Assembly (NCBI GenBank): GCA_900541725.1
Contig: UQLB01000003.1
Span: 1 to 64,000 of the forward strand
From: an uncultured Collinsella sp.
GTDB taxonomy: Bacteria; Actinomycetota; Coriobacteriia; Coriobacteriales; Coriobacteriaceae
DNA length: 64,000 bases
Direction of reading: 5' to 3'
The notes beneath the pieces were generated by a model. It was given only the letters and a program-made list of their open reading frames with translations. It did no database searches and was not told where the DNA came from. Both the position numbers and the translations under genes were made by a program. Position 1 is the first letter of the stretch. Every line of letters begins with the position of its first letter. This document shows, piece by piece, positions 43,101-51,209 of this stretch.

Positions 43101-43565
43101 CGCCGCCATGAGACTGGGGCTCGTGGGGACGGGCGCCGGAAAGGGAAAGTTGGGATTGACGGCCGGCGCTTTGGGCGCGGTGCGCGCGGGCTGTTTCGGC
43201 TGCGCCGTAAACGTGCGGACCGGCGTGCGCAAACCTTCGACGGGCTCGGCGCCGCTGGCATCCAAATACGCCAGAGCCGTGGCAATAGCGTGCTTGCACA
43301 TACCGGGGTAACGATAGGCAGCGGGGCAATCGCAGTCGTAGTCGATCACCTCGTGCTCGTCCATGTCGAGCGCCACGTGCGTCTTGTACAGGTCGCCGCG
43401 CGAACCGCGCACCGAGCCCTCAACCGTCACGTTTTTGGAGAAGCGTGAGCCGCTGTCCTCAATCGACAGCACGGCGCCGTTGAGCATGAGCGAGCGACCC
43501 TTCATAAAGGTGCCGCTCAGCGCCGCCTCTTTCCGGAGCGCCTGCACAAACGTCCCCTGCGCCAT
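40101..43565 (-). CDS. SNF2-family helicase with SWIM zinc finger
   Basis: An 1154-residue DNA-dependent ATPase. The N-terminal SWIM finger is CDC...C-x-H (residues 78-92, with Cys90 and His92). A long middle domain follows. The C-terminal motor has GGILADDMGLGKTLQMIAHIL (Walker A), VVLDEAQYIKN (DEAQ box), LTGTPIENRLSELWSIFDFL and a second lobe ending GVGLNLTAADVVIHYDPWWN and QATDRAHRIGQ. Bacterial SWIM-SNF2 proteins are thought to act on nucleoprotein or transcription complexes; the target is unknown. GGAGG precedes the ATG at 43565. dnaE starts 28 bases upstream on the same strand, so the two may be co-transcribed. Confidence 0.95.
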   Translation of the reverse strand: MAQGTFVQALRKEAALSGTFMKGRSLMLNGAVLSIEDSGSRFSKNVTVEGSVRGSRGDLYKTHVALDMDEHEVIDYDCDCPAAYRYPGMCKHAIATALAYLDASGAEPVEGLRTPVRTFTAQPKQPARTAPKAPAVNPNFPFPAPVPTSPSLMAALSDLSDARMDELASMRRKLASSVDPDAPKAVLEPSLVPYYNPLFADRFSWALEFRIRCGSVSYVVKDIDGMADAYVRGGTFSYGKKLTFVHTPEAFDEVSVRLLDLVVATVVYLSDITSSRSASYDFARSGFVAERQLPLSEHDIVYMLDLLRGRTISFEPAWSRGTTTHRSYEVAVELSPVGEDEASAKQPPLLAAKIAPAAGGSYDLRLPADMYCFVSDDVAYLVDTHRARRADAAFAQHAAPFLSRLLPCRTPVHIAAEQVGEFCRMALPVLCEYTDLTAPAVLDTVAPEPSFAMAIGVDDGLVTCKITVAYGDWSADLFSLGAPGSPFEERRPGVPPRDEVAEFRVMDTAALYFDFYEGGLAFGERDDESLFHLLTEGLSALSELGEVMLSDRLRQISVRPAPRLSVRATVKSNLLDVELGASGLSAADLAIYLDSYKRHQTFARLTSGDIVRLDEGARAAFGLAEDLGVDAVDLLDGVSLPASSTLFVDSMLARTPALEADRDAAFRRTVERLDTLGEMDFTVPVSLKATLRGYQVDGYRWLGSLEHLGLGGILADDMGLGKTLQMIAHILACVEAGDAKPTLVVCPASLVYNWTAELERFAPSLDACAIVGAKAQRRVQIAGADEHNVVVTSYDLMRRDIDEYAEQDFARVVLDEAQYIKNPLTQVARAAKRLPAGVRFALTGTPIENRLSELWSIFDFLMPGLLGTRESFAKRFESPVEHAEGDSASRLQALVSPFVLRRVKEDVVADLPEKIEDTVMAQLTGEQRKLYLANQDRIAQQVQHREASEFKKDKLKVLAELTKLRQICCDPHLHYEDYKAGSAKLDACMELVHGALDGGHHILLFSQFTGMLDIIGKRLAKEDIGFLKLTGASSKESRAKMVAQFQAGEVPVFLISLKAGGVGLNLTAADVVIHYDPWWNVAAQDQATDRAHRIGQQHTVTVYKLIAKDTIEERIMQMQESKRDLVNSVLGGDGISSALFTREDVLALLGGDGC

Positions 43566-43593
43566 CACTTCCTCCAATCTCACCCGGGGTAGC

Positions 43594-46500
43594 TTAGATA
43601 ACCGTCACGCGGCCTTGGTTTCCGACGATGGCCTTTGCCTCTGCCAGCAGCGGAATCGAGCGTGCGTTGACCTTGGCCGGCACCTCGGCACGCAGCACGC
43701 GCCCGTCCACCTGCTCGATAAAGATCTCCACGCGGTCGCCGCCCGGGTTGGTGGTGAGCACCGTGGCCAGGCGCGCCATATTGCCCTGGCTAAAGCGGCT
43801 GTTGGGCACCATGACCTCAAAGACCTTGGGCTTGTTTTTCTCCTCGCTAAGCTCCAGCGGCACAATCTCCTGCGCGATGATCTGGTCGCCGCGGTCCGAG
43901 CGCTCGAGCTTGCCCTTAATGCGCACAAACGCATCGGACAGCTGCGCGCCGGTCTCGGGATCGACCTCGCCGTACAGGTACCCCTCGGCCTCCTTGTAGG
44001 TCTTGGGGAACACCACGACCGTGGCCTCGCCTTCCATGTCCTCGAGCTGCACGATACCCATGGGATCGCCGTTTTTGGTCACGCGCTTGGACACACTCGA
44101 GACCATGCCGGCCCACCACAGCGCCTTGCCCTCGGGAATCTCCTGGTTGATGGTACCGCCCGTGGGGTTTTGCACCTCGTAGCCGGTGTCGATCTGCGAG
44201 AACGAGAAGTCGCGCGCTTTGCTAAGTGCATACTCAAACGGGCGCAGCGGGTGGTCCGAGACATAGATGCCCAGGACCTCCTTCTCCTGGCTCAGCTTAA
44301 GGTGGCGGTCCCATTCCTGGCCATCCGGATCGGGCACGCTGACCTCGAAGCCCGAGCCCTCAACGTCGCCAAACATGTCGAAGAACGACGTCTGGCCGCT
44401 TGCGCGATCTTTCTGACGCTTTACCGCGGCATCGATGATGTTCTCGGGGTTGTTCTTGTCCACAAAGTGCATCATCTGGCGGCGCGGATACCCCGTGGAG
44501 TCGAAGGCGCCTGCCTTGATGAGCGATTCGATCACGCGACGGTTGGCCTGGCTCGAGTCCACGCGCTCGACAAAGTCGTGCAGTGTCTTAAACGGGCCGC
44601 CCGCCTCGCGCTCTGCGATAATCGCCTGCGCCACGCCGGTGCCCACGCCGCGAATGCCGGCCAGACCAAAGCGCACGCCTTCCTTGGTAGCCGTGAACTC
44701 GGTGCCGGACTCGTTGACATCTGGCGACAGCACGGGGATGCCGTCGTGACGGCACGCCGAGACGTAGTGCACGATCTTGTCGGTCTTGCCCGTATAGGAC
44801 GTCAGAACGGCCGCCATGTACTCGTGCGGATAATGCGCCTTGAGCCACGCCGTCTGCATAACCAGGATAGCGTAGCCGGCGGAGTGCGACTTGTTGAAGG
44901 CGTAAGACGCGAACTCGAGAACATCGTCCCAAATCTTCTGGGCGACCTCGCGCGTGTAGTTGTTCTTGATAGCGCCATTCATCCAGTGGTCGTAAGTGGT
45001 CTCGTCCGAGCCATCCTCCCAGTGGAGCACCGTCGACGTGAGCAGCTTAATCTTCTTCTTAGCCACGGGCTTACGGATACGCGAGTCCGATTCGCCCTTG
45101 GAGAAGCCGCACATCTCGACGGAGATGAGCATAACCTGCTCCTGGTAGACCATGGTGCCGTAGGTTTCGCCCAGGATGTCGTCCAAGCGGTCGTCGTAGG
45201 AGACGGCCGGCTCCTTGCCGTTCATGCGGTTGATGTAGGACGAAACCATGCCGGCGCCCAGCGGGCCCGGGCGGTACAGAGCGATCAATGCCACGACGTG
45301 CTTGTACTCGGTGGGCTTCATGTTCTTGATCGTGGCCGTCATGCCGGCGGACTCGACCTGGAAGACGCCGGCGGTGTGACCGGAGCCCATGAGCTTAAAG
45401 ATCTCGGGATCGTCAAAGGGGATCTCTTCCTCTTTGATGTCGATGCCGAAGTTCTTTTTGATGTTTGCCTTGGCCTTGGAGATAACCGTCAGCGTGCGCA
45501 GGCCCAAGAAGTCCATCTTGAGCAGGCCCATGTCGGCAACGGTATGGCCCTCGTACTGGGTAATCTCGACGCCGCCCTTGGTGTCGAGCTTGGTGGGCAC
45601 GTGCTCGTTGACGGGGTCACGGCAGATCAGAACGGCGCACGCGTGCACGCCCTCGCCACGGGTGAGGCCCTCGATCGAGAGCGCCGTGTCGATGATGCGG
45701 CGGGCGTCGTCATCCTTTTTATAGGCCTCGGCAAAGTCGGGGTTAAACAGATCCTCTTTGCCGGGCTGCTTGTCGAGCACCTGCTTGAGCTTGACCTTGG
45801 GGTCGCTCGAGACCATCTTGGACAGGCGCTGGCCCATGTAGACCGGGTAGTCCAGGACGCGCGCGGCGTCGTTGATGGCCTGCTTGGCCTTGATGGTCGA
45901 GTAGGTAATGACGTGGGTAACTTTCTCGGGGCCGTAGAGCTGGCGAACGTGCTCCACGACCTCGAGGCGCCGCTCATCGTCGAAGTCCATATCGATATCG
46001 GGCATCTCGGTACGCTGCGGAGACAGGAACCTCTCGAACATCAGGCCGTTCTCGAGCGGGTCGAACGCAGTGATGTTCATGGCGTAGGCGACGATAGCGC
46101 CGGCGGCAGAACCACGGCCGGGGCCGACGCCGATGCCGTTGTCCTTGGCCCATTGCACGTACTCGGCAACGATCAAGAAGTAGGCGGCAAAGCCCTTGTC
46201 GCAGATGACCTTGTATTCGTACTCAAAGCGCTCTTTGATGTTGACGCCACCGATCTCGCGCGTGGCCCAGTCGTCACCGTAGTGCTGGCGCAGGCCCTTC
46301 TCGCACTCGCGGCGGAACTGGCTCTCGTGCGTCTCGCCGGGGTCGAGCAGCGGGAAGCGCGGCAGGATGATGGAGTCCCAGTCCAGCTCTACGTAGCACT
46401 TGTCGGCGATCTCGAGCGTGTTGTCGCAGGCCTCGGGGCAATACGGGAACATCGCCCGCATCTCCTCCTCGGTCTTCATATAAAACTCCGAGCCGGTCAT

Positions 46501-47397
46501 GCGCATGCGGTTGGGGTCGTCGACCTTGGCGTTCATGCCAATGCACATGATGACGTCCTGCACCGGCGCGTCCTCGCGGCGCAGGTAGTGGAAGTCGTTG
46601 GTGGCAATGACCTTGACGCCCACCTGCTTGGCGATATCGATGAGCGTGCGGTCCATCTGCTCGTCGGTCAGGCCGTTGTCGGTGGTGATGCCGTGTTCCT
46701 GGATCTCGATGTAGAAGTCGCCAGGTTCGAAGGTGTCGCGGAAGGTCTCGGCCCACTTGATGGCGCCCTCCATGTCACCGCGGTCGATGTATTTGGGAAT
46801 GATGCCCGCGATACAGGCGCTCGTGCAGATCATGCCCTTGGCATGGCGGCGCAGGTTGTCGAGCGTCACGCGCGGCTTGTAGTAAAAGCCCTGCACGGCG
46901 GCCTCGGAGACCGTTTGCATCAGGTTGACGTAGCCTTCCTGGTCTTTGGCCAGGAGGATCATATGGTAGAGCTCGGGCTTGTGGTCGCGGGCAAGGGTCT
47001 CGTCCGGCGTAAAGTAGACCTCGCAGCCAAAGATGGGCTTGATGACCAGGGGCGGTTTGAGCTCGTCGATGTTGCCCTTCTCGTCCCACATGGCCATGTC
47101 TTTGACGTACTGGGCATGCTCGCGCGGGTTTGCCTCGGGGTCGGGCTCCACCAGCTCGTCGCGGCGGTCCTTTTCCAAGAAGGCCTTGTCGTGGCTCCAG
47201 GTTTTGTACTCGGGCGTGTTGTGATTGACGGCGTCGCAGGCCAGCGCCAGGTCGGGCACGCCATACATGTAGCCGTGGTCGGTAATGGCCACGGCGGGCA
47301 TGCCCAGCTCTACGGCGCGGTTGACCATATCCTGGATACGGGTTGCGCCGTCGAGCATGGAGAAAACAGTGTGATTGTGCAGATGGACGAATGCCAT
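43594..47397 (-). CDS. dnaE: DNA polymerase III alpha subunit DnaE
   Basis: The replicative polymerase, 1267 residues. The N-terminal PHP domain keeps its metal ligands (HLHNHTVFSMLDG, ITDHGYMYG), suggesting active proofreading or pyrophosphatase function. The palm has GPGRGSAAG and the catalytic MPDIDMDFDDERR, followed by the fingers region (GLTRGEGVHACAV), SYAFNKSHSAGYA, a helix-hairpin-helix (GVGTGVAQAIIAEREAGG) and an OB domain. The length is close to actinobacterial DnaE1. SNF2 follows closely. An inverted repeat lies upstream before addA. It is DnaE-type, not PolC. Confidence 0.97.
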   Translation of the reverse strand: MAFVHLHNHTVFSMLDGATRIQDMVNRAVELGMPAVAITDHGYMYGVPDLALACDAVNHNTPEYKTWSHDKAFLEKDRRDELVEPDPEANPREHAQYVKDMAMWDEKGNIDELKPPLVIKPIFGCEVYFTPDETLARDHKPELYHMILLAKDQEGYVNLMQTVSEAAVQGFYYKPRVTLDNLRRHAKGMICTSACIAGIIPKYIDRGDMEGAIKWAETFRDTFEPGDFYIEIQEHGITTDNGLTDEQMDRTLIDIAKQVGVKVIATNDFHYLRREDAPVQDVIMCIGMNAKVDDPNRMRMTGSEFYMKTEEEMRAMFPYCPEACDNTLEIADKCYVELDWDSIILPRFPLLDPGETHESQFRRECEKGLRQHYGDDWATREIGGVNIKERFEYEYKVICDKGFAAYFLIVAEYVQWAKDNGIGVGPGRGSAAGAIVAYAMNITAFDPLENGLMFERFLSPQRTEMPDIDMDFDDERRLEVVEHVRQLYGPEKVTHVITYSTIKAKQAINDAARVLDYPVYMGQRLSKMVSSDPKVKLKQVLDKQPGKEDLFNPDFAEAYKKDDDARRIIDTALSIEGLTRGEGVHACAVLICRDPVNEHVPTKLDTKGGVEITQYEGHTVADMGLLKMDFLGLRTLTVISKAKANIKKNFGIDIKEEEIPFDDPEIFKLMGSGHTAGVFQVESAGMTATIKNMKPTEYKHVVALIALYRPGPLGAGMVSSYINRMNGKEPAVSYDDRLDDILGETYGTMVYQEQVMLISVEMCGFSKGESDSRIRKPVAKKKIKLLTSTVLHWEDGSDETTYDHWMNGAIKNNYTREVAQKIWDDVLEFASYAFNKSHSAGYAILVMQTAWLKAHYPHEYMAAVLTSYTGKTDKIVHYVSACRHDGIPVLSPDVNESGTEFTATKEGVRFGLAGIRGVGTGVAQAIIAEREAGGPFKTLHDFVERVDSSQANRRVIESLIKAGAFDSTGYPRRQMMHFVDKNNPENIIDAAVKRQKDRASGQTSFFDMFGDVEGSGFEVSVPDPDGQEWDRHLKLSQEKEVLGIYVSDHPLRPFEYALSKARDFSFSQIDTGYEVQNPTGGTINQEIPEGKALWWAGMVSSVSKRVTKNGDPMGIVQLEDMEGEATVVVFPKTYKEAEGYLYGEVDPETGAQLSDAFVRIKGKLERSDRGDQIIAQEIVPLELSEEKNKPKVFEVMVPNSRFSQGNMARLATVLTTNPGGDRVEIFIEQVDGRVLRAEVPAKVNARSIPLLAEAKAIVGNQGRVTVI

Positions 47398-47498
47398 GTG
47401 ATGAGCTCCGATGCGGGTTCGTGTTCTGACTGAACGATTTTACCGCACGGCGCGGACGGCACCCGAACCTAGCCAAACCAACACGGCTCCTCTTGCAG

Positions 47499-47561
47499 TT
47501 GCGGTGGAATAGTTCCCGCTTGGGCCACCTGGACCGCAATACAGGAACTATTCCACCGCAA
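47499..47561. repeat. Inverted repeat, 18-bp arms (element C)
   Basis: TTGCGGTGGAATAGTTCC (47499-47516) and its perfect inverse (47544-47561) flank 27 bases in the gap between dnaE and addA. No T-run follows, so terminator function is uncertain. Confidence 0.8.
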
Positions 47562-47573
47562 GTTATCTGAGGG

Positions 47574-50500
47574 CTAGAGATTGTAGGTGACTACTTGGGG
47601 CTCGGCGGGTTCGACGAAGATGGCTGGATTCGCCTGCTCCACGCGAACGAACTTGACCGTCACCGCCTCAACGCCCGCCTTGTGCAACACGTCGGCGTAG
47701 ACGCGCGCCTGCAGGGCGTGCTTCTCGAGCAGCTGTTCCGGCGTCTCATCCTGCGTGCCACCCGTCTTGTAATCAATGACCAGGGCGCGTGACGGATCGG
47801 CCGGGTCGGTGGCCAGTGCATCGATGGCGCCCTCGGCATAGGCACCGTAGCGAGCGATGTCCTCGTCCTCGCAGCCCAGCGAAAAGAACGGCACCTCGGC
47901 GCGAACGCACGGCCACGCGAGCAGATCGGCACGAACAGCCGACTTGAGCCAGCGGTCCAGAGCAACGTCGAAGCGTTCGCGCTGCTCCGGCGTCAGGCGC
48001 CACAAGCGTGCCAGCGCATCGGCACGCGCGGCGGGCAACGCATCGGCACCCATCTCGATGAGCCACTGGCAGGCGGCGTGGAAGGCCGAGCCCAGCGCCA
48101 TGGGATTGCCGGCGGGCTCGACAGCGGCCACGTCTGCATCCGTCATCTCCGAGCCATCCGACTCTGCATCATCGCCGGACTCGTCCATGGGAACACGAGC
48201 CTCGGCGGCACGGTCTTCCGTCTCGGCATGGAGTGCCGCGGCGATTGACGAGTAGCTATACGAGTCACGCATCGGATACGGACAGATGCCCATGCGCACG
48301 CCCACTGCCTGGGGATACACAAGCTCAAACGAATCGGGCTTGGGGTCGGCAGGACCGGGGACGATTGTACTGGCCGAATCGTCGGCAGCATCTGTATCGG
48401 CATCGCCACGAACAAGCCTGCCCTCGGCATCCAGCGAAGCGTTGGCCTCAAACGCCTGCTCGCCAAAGGTAAAGCCCGCGAGCGAAATAAGCTCGTAGTC
48501 GCCCGGCTGGGAGTTGTCGAACACCAGGCGGTCGGCATCGAGCTGTGGCATGTCCAGAGCGTCGGTCGGCAAAATACGGCGGAGCACGTCGTAGGTCAGA
48601 TCGGTCTCGACGTCGAAGGTCGGCGCCGTCACCTTGCCACGGCTCACGCCAGCATCCATCGCCAGAATGACCAGCTCACGCGCTCGCGTCATGGCGACAT
48701 AGAGCAGACGAGCCCGCTCCTCGAGCGAAAGCTGCAGGTCGTCGTTGCGCAGGCGGGCAAATGCCTCGGCGGGAGAGCCCGTCGCACAGACGTCCTCCAT
48801 GAGCTCCGGCGGCAGCCACAGCGACGTGCCCTTGCCCTTAAACGCATGCTCAAACTGCTTTTTGACGTCATCGCCCTTCACAAAGGTCCCATCGGCAAGC
48901 TTAACGCCATCAAAACGAGCCGGCAGCGCCACGACTTGCGCTCCGCCCTCGACGCGACCCATCTGTGCCGCACCCGAGGACTTACGCACGCCAAAGCACT
49001 CGGCGACCGCCACGACCGGATATTCCAGACCCTTGGAGGCATGCACCGTCATGATGCGTACCGCGCCGTCACCCTCCTCGTTGAGCGCGCCCGGGGCCTC
49101 CTTGCCCGCCAAGAAGCGGTCGAAGGCCAGCGCGATGGAACGCGGCGAGTTGCCGAACTCGGCCTCAGCCTCAGCCACGGCGTCGAGCGCCTTGAGCACG
49201 TTGGCGGCAATGGCCTTGCCCTCGGGACCGCGCTGTGCCAGACGCACAAACCAGCCGGAGGCGTTGACCACGTCGCGCGCGATGGCGGCGAACGAATCGC
49301 GGCCCACGCGACGAAGCGCATACCGCAGCACCTCGCGGGCGCGCGTCACGAGCGGCAGATCTTGCAGACCCGGCACGTCGAAATCACCCATGATGCCCGC
49401 GTCGATATTCCGGCGCGAGGTCTCCCCCGTCTCGCTATCGAGCTTGGTCGCCAGCGCCAGGAACTCCTGAGCGCCGAGCGCAAACATCGGCGAGGCGAGC
49501 AGCGGCATAAGGCCCTGCGCCGTATCGGCCGGATTGGCGAGCGCACATACCAGGGCGCGCACCGTCTGCACCTCGGCTGCCTGGGCAAAGACCGAACCAC
49601 CCGCGATGGCGCAGTCGAGCCCCTGGTCGCGGAAGGCCTGGGCGTAGACGTCGGCGTTGGTCATGCGGCCCAGCAGCAGCACCATGCCGCCCTGGGGCTG
49701 GCCGGCATCGGCAAGCGCGCGGAATCGCTCGGCGATCGCACGGGCCTTGGCCTGTGTGCGTTCCTGCGTACTGCCGCCGGCAACAAAGAGGGCCTGGCGA
49801 CGCGAGGCGTCTGCCACCAGCGTGTCCTTGCGGCCGTCGCTCGCCTCAAGATCCAAAAAGCCCTGCATCAGGCCGCCGTCATCGCCGTCGAAGACGCGTG
49901 CCACGTAACGCAGTACCTCGTCGTGGCTGCGGAAGTTGCGCACGAGTTTGACGAGTTCGCCGGCAGGGGCGTCGACCACGGCAGTCGCCTCGGGCGCGGC
50001 AGACGAGCCCACCTTGCGCTCCTGACGACGGAACACCTCGACCTCGGCGCCACGGAAGCGATAGATGGACTGCTGCGCATCGCCCACGGTGCACAGCGCG
50101 CGCTCCCCCGCACCCGTCAGGTAACGGATCAGATCGACCTGCATCTGGTCGGTATCCTGAAACTCATCGATCATGACCATCTTAAAGCGGCCCTCGTACG
50201 CAGCACGGATGGCAGGGTAATCGCGCAGGGCCTCGTAAGCCATACGCAGCAGGTCGTTATTATCGAGGGCGGACTGGGCAGCCTTCAGCGCGCGATACTC
50301 GGCCTCCACGGAACGGGCCAGGCCCACCAACGCATCGAGCGCCGGGCCACCACAGGCAAGCACGATATTGATAAACGCATCGGCGGCCTCGGCCTTGAGC
50401 AGCTCGACCTGCTCCTTGGGGAACGCCTTGCTCGCGCGCGGCATGGTGCACGACATCATGAGTCGCGCCGCATCGACCATGGTCTTGTCGCTCGCCTCGA

Positions 50501-51206
50501 ACGCGTCGATGGCATCGAGCGCCGCCTGCGCCTTCTCGGTCGAGGACTTGCTTGCGCCCAGCGCCGCGCGATAGGCATCGGCGAGTGCCGAGGTATCGGC
50601 CTGGCCGCGCGCCACGCGCACGTCGTCCATACCGCCCGACAACTGGCTCGACAGCTCCAGCAGGTCGCGCACCAGGCCCTTGATGGTCGTGCCGGTGCCA
50701 AAGGAACCGCCCTCGCCCGCCATGGGATACCAGGCATAGAGGGCCTTGAGCGATGCCGCGAGCTCGGGGGCGGCATCGGGTGCCGTCGCGCGGGCCAGCA
50801 CGTGCTCAACAGCCTGGTCCATAAGCTCGTCGGTATCGGTGAGCACCGTGAACTCGGGGTCGATGCCCAGCTCCAGCGCATGCGCGCGCAGGATACGCGA
50901 GCACATGCCGTGAATGGTCGAGATCCACGCGTCGTCGACGGTCAGTGCTTCCTCGTCCATGCCCTCGTCGATAAGCGCACGGCGCACGCGGTCACGGATC
51001 TCGGCCGCGGCGTCTTTGGTAAAGGTAATGGCGAGTACCTGGTCCAGATGCTCGACGAACGGACCGGATTCGGGCGAGAGCGCGTAGACGATGCGGCGCG
51101 TGAGGGTAAAGGTCTTGCCCGAACCGGCGCCCGCCGAGACAAACAGCGGACGGTCGAGCGTTTTGACAATCTGCAGCTGTTGCGGCATCAAAGTCGAAAG
51201 ATCCAT
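47574..51206 (-). CDS. addA: AddA-type UvrD/Rep helicase-nuclease
   Basis: The 1210-residue helicase-nuclease subunit of AddAB, which processes double-strand breaks for RecA loading. SF1 motifs are intact: AGAGSGKTFTLTRRI (residues 25-39), AITFTKDAAAEIRDRVR, MIDEFQDTDQMQ, GDAQQSIYRFRGA and RIMTVHASKGLEYPVV. The C-terminal RecB-type nuclease includes VIDYKTGGTQDE. The AddB partner lies upstream with a 3-base gap and is on the same strand. The sequence is on the AddA side (not RecB) because of length and neighbour. Both genes are likely one transcript. Confidence 0.95.
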   Translation of the reverse strand: MDLSTLMPQQLQIVKTLDRPLFVSAGAGSGKTFTLTRRIVYALSPESGPFVEHLDQVLAITFTKDAAAEIRDRVRRALIDEGMDEEALTVDDAWISTIHGMCSRILRAHALELGIDPEFTVLTDTDELMDQAVEHVLARATAPDAAPELAASLKALYAWYPMAGEGGSFGTGTTIKGLVRDLLELSSQLSGGMDDVRVARGQADTSALADAYRAALGASKSSTEKAQAALDAIDAFEASDKTMVDAARLMMSCTMPRASKAFPKEQVELLKAEAADAFINIVLACGGPALDALVGLARSVEAEYRALKAAQSALDNNDLLRMAYEALRDYPAIRAAYEGRFKMVMIDEFQDTDQMQVDLIRYLTGAGERALCTVGDAQQSIYRFRGAEVEVFRRQERKVGSSAAPEATAVVDAPAGELVKLVRNFRSHDEVLRYVARVFDGDDGGLMQGFLDLEASDGRKDTLVADASRRQALFVAGGSTQERTQAKARAIAERFRALADAGQPQGGMVLLLGRMTNADVYAQAFRDQGLDCAIAGGSVFAQAAEVQTVRALVCALANPADTAQGLMPLLASPMFALGAQEFLALATKLDSETGETSRRNIDAGIMGDFDVPGLQDLPLVTRAREVLRYALRRVGRDSFAAIARDVVNASGWFVRLAQRGPEGKAIAANVLKALDAVAEAEAEFGNSPRSIALAFDRFLAGKEAPGALNEEGDGAVRIMTVHASKGLEYPVVAVAECFGVRKSSGAAQMGRVEGGAQVVALPARFDGVKLADGTFVKGDDVKKQFEHAFKGKGTSLWLPPELMEDVCATGSPAEAFARLRNDDLQLSLEERARLLYVAMTRARELVILAMDAGVSRGKVTAPTFDVETDLTYDVLRRILPTDALDMPQLDADRLVFDNSQPGDYELISLAGFTFGEQAFEANASLDAEGRLVRGDADTDAADDSASTIVPGPADPKPDSFELVYPQAVGVRMGICPYPMRDSYSYSSIAAALHAETEDRAAEARVPMDESGDDAESDGSEMTDADVAAVEPAGNPMALGSAFHAACQWLIEMGADALPAARADALARLWRLTPEQRERFDVALDRWLKSAVRADLLAWPCVRAEVPFFSLGCEDEDIARYGAYAEGAIDALATDPADPSRALVIDYKTGGTQDETPEQLLEKHALQARVYADVLHKAGVEAVTVKFVRVEQANPAIFVEPAEPQVVTYNL

Positions 51207-51209
51207 GGT

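Noticed and set aside
43363..47433. A 1356-codon plus-strand frame opposite dnaE
   Set aside because: It is a shadow of high-GC codon use on the other strand. Its translation is rich in His, Leu, Val and Gly without motifs, and dnaE on the minus strand is complete.
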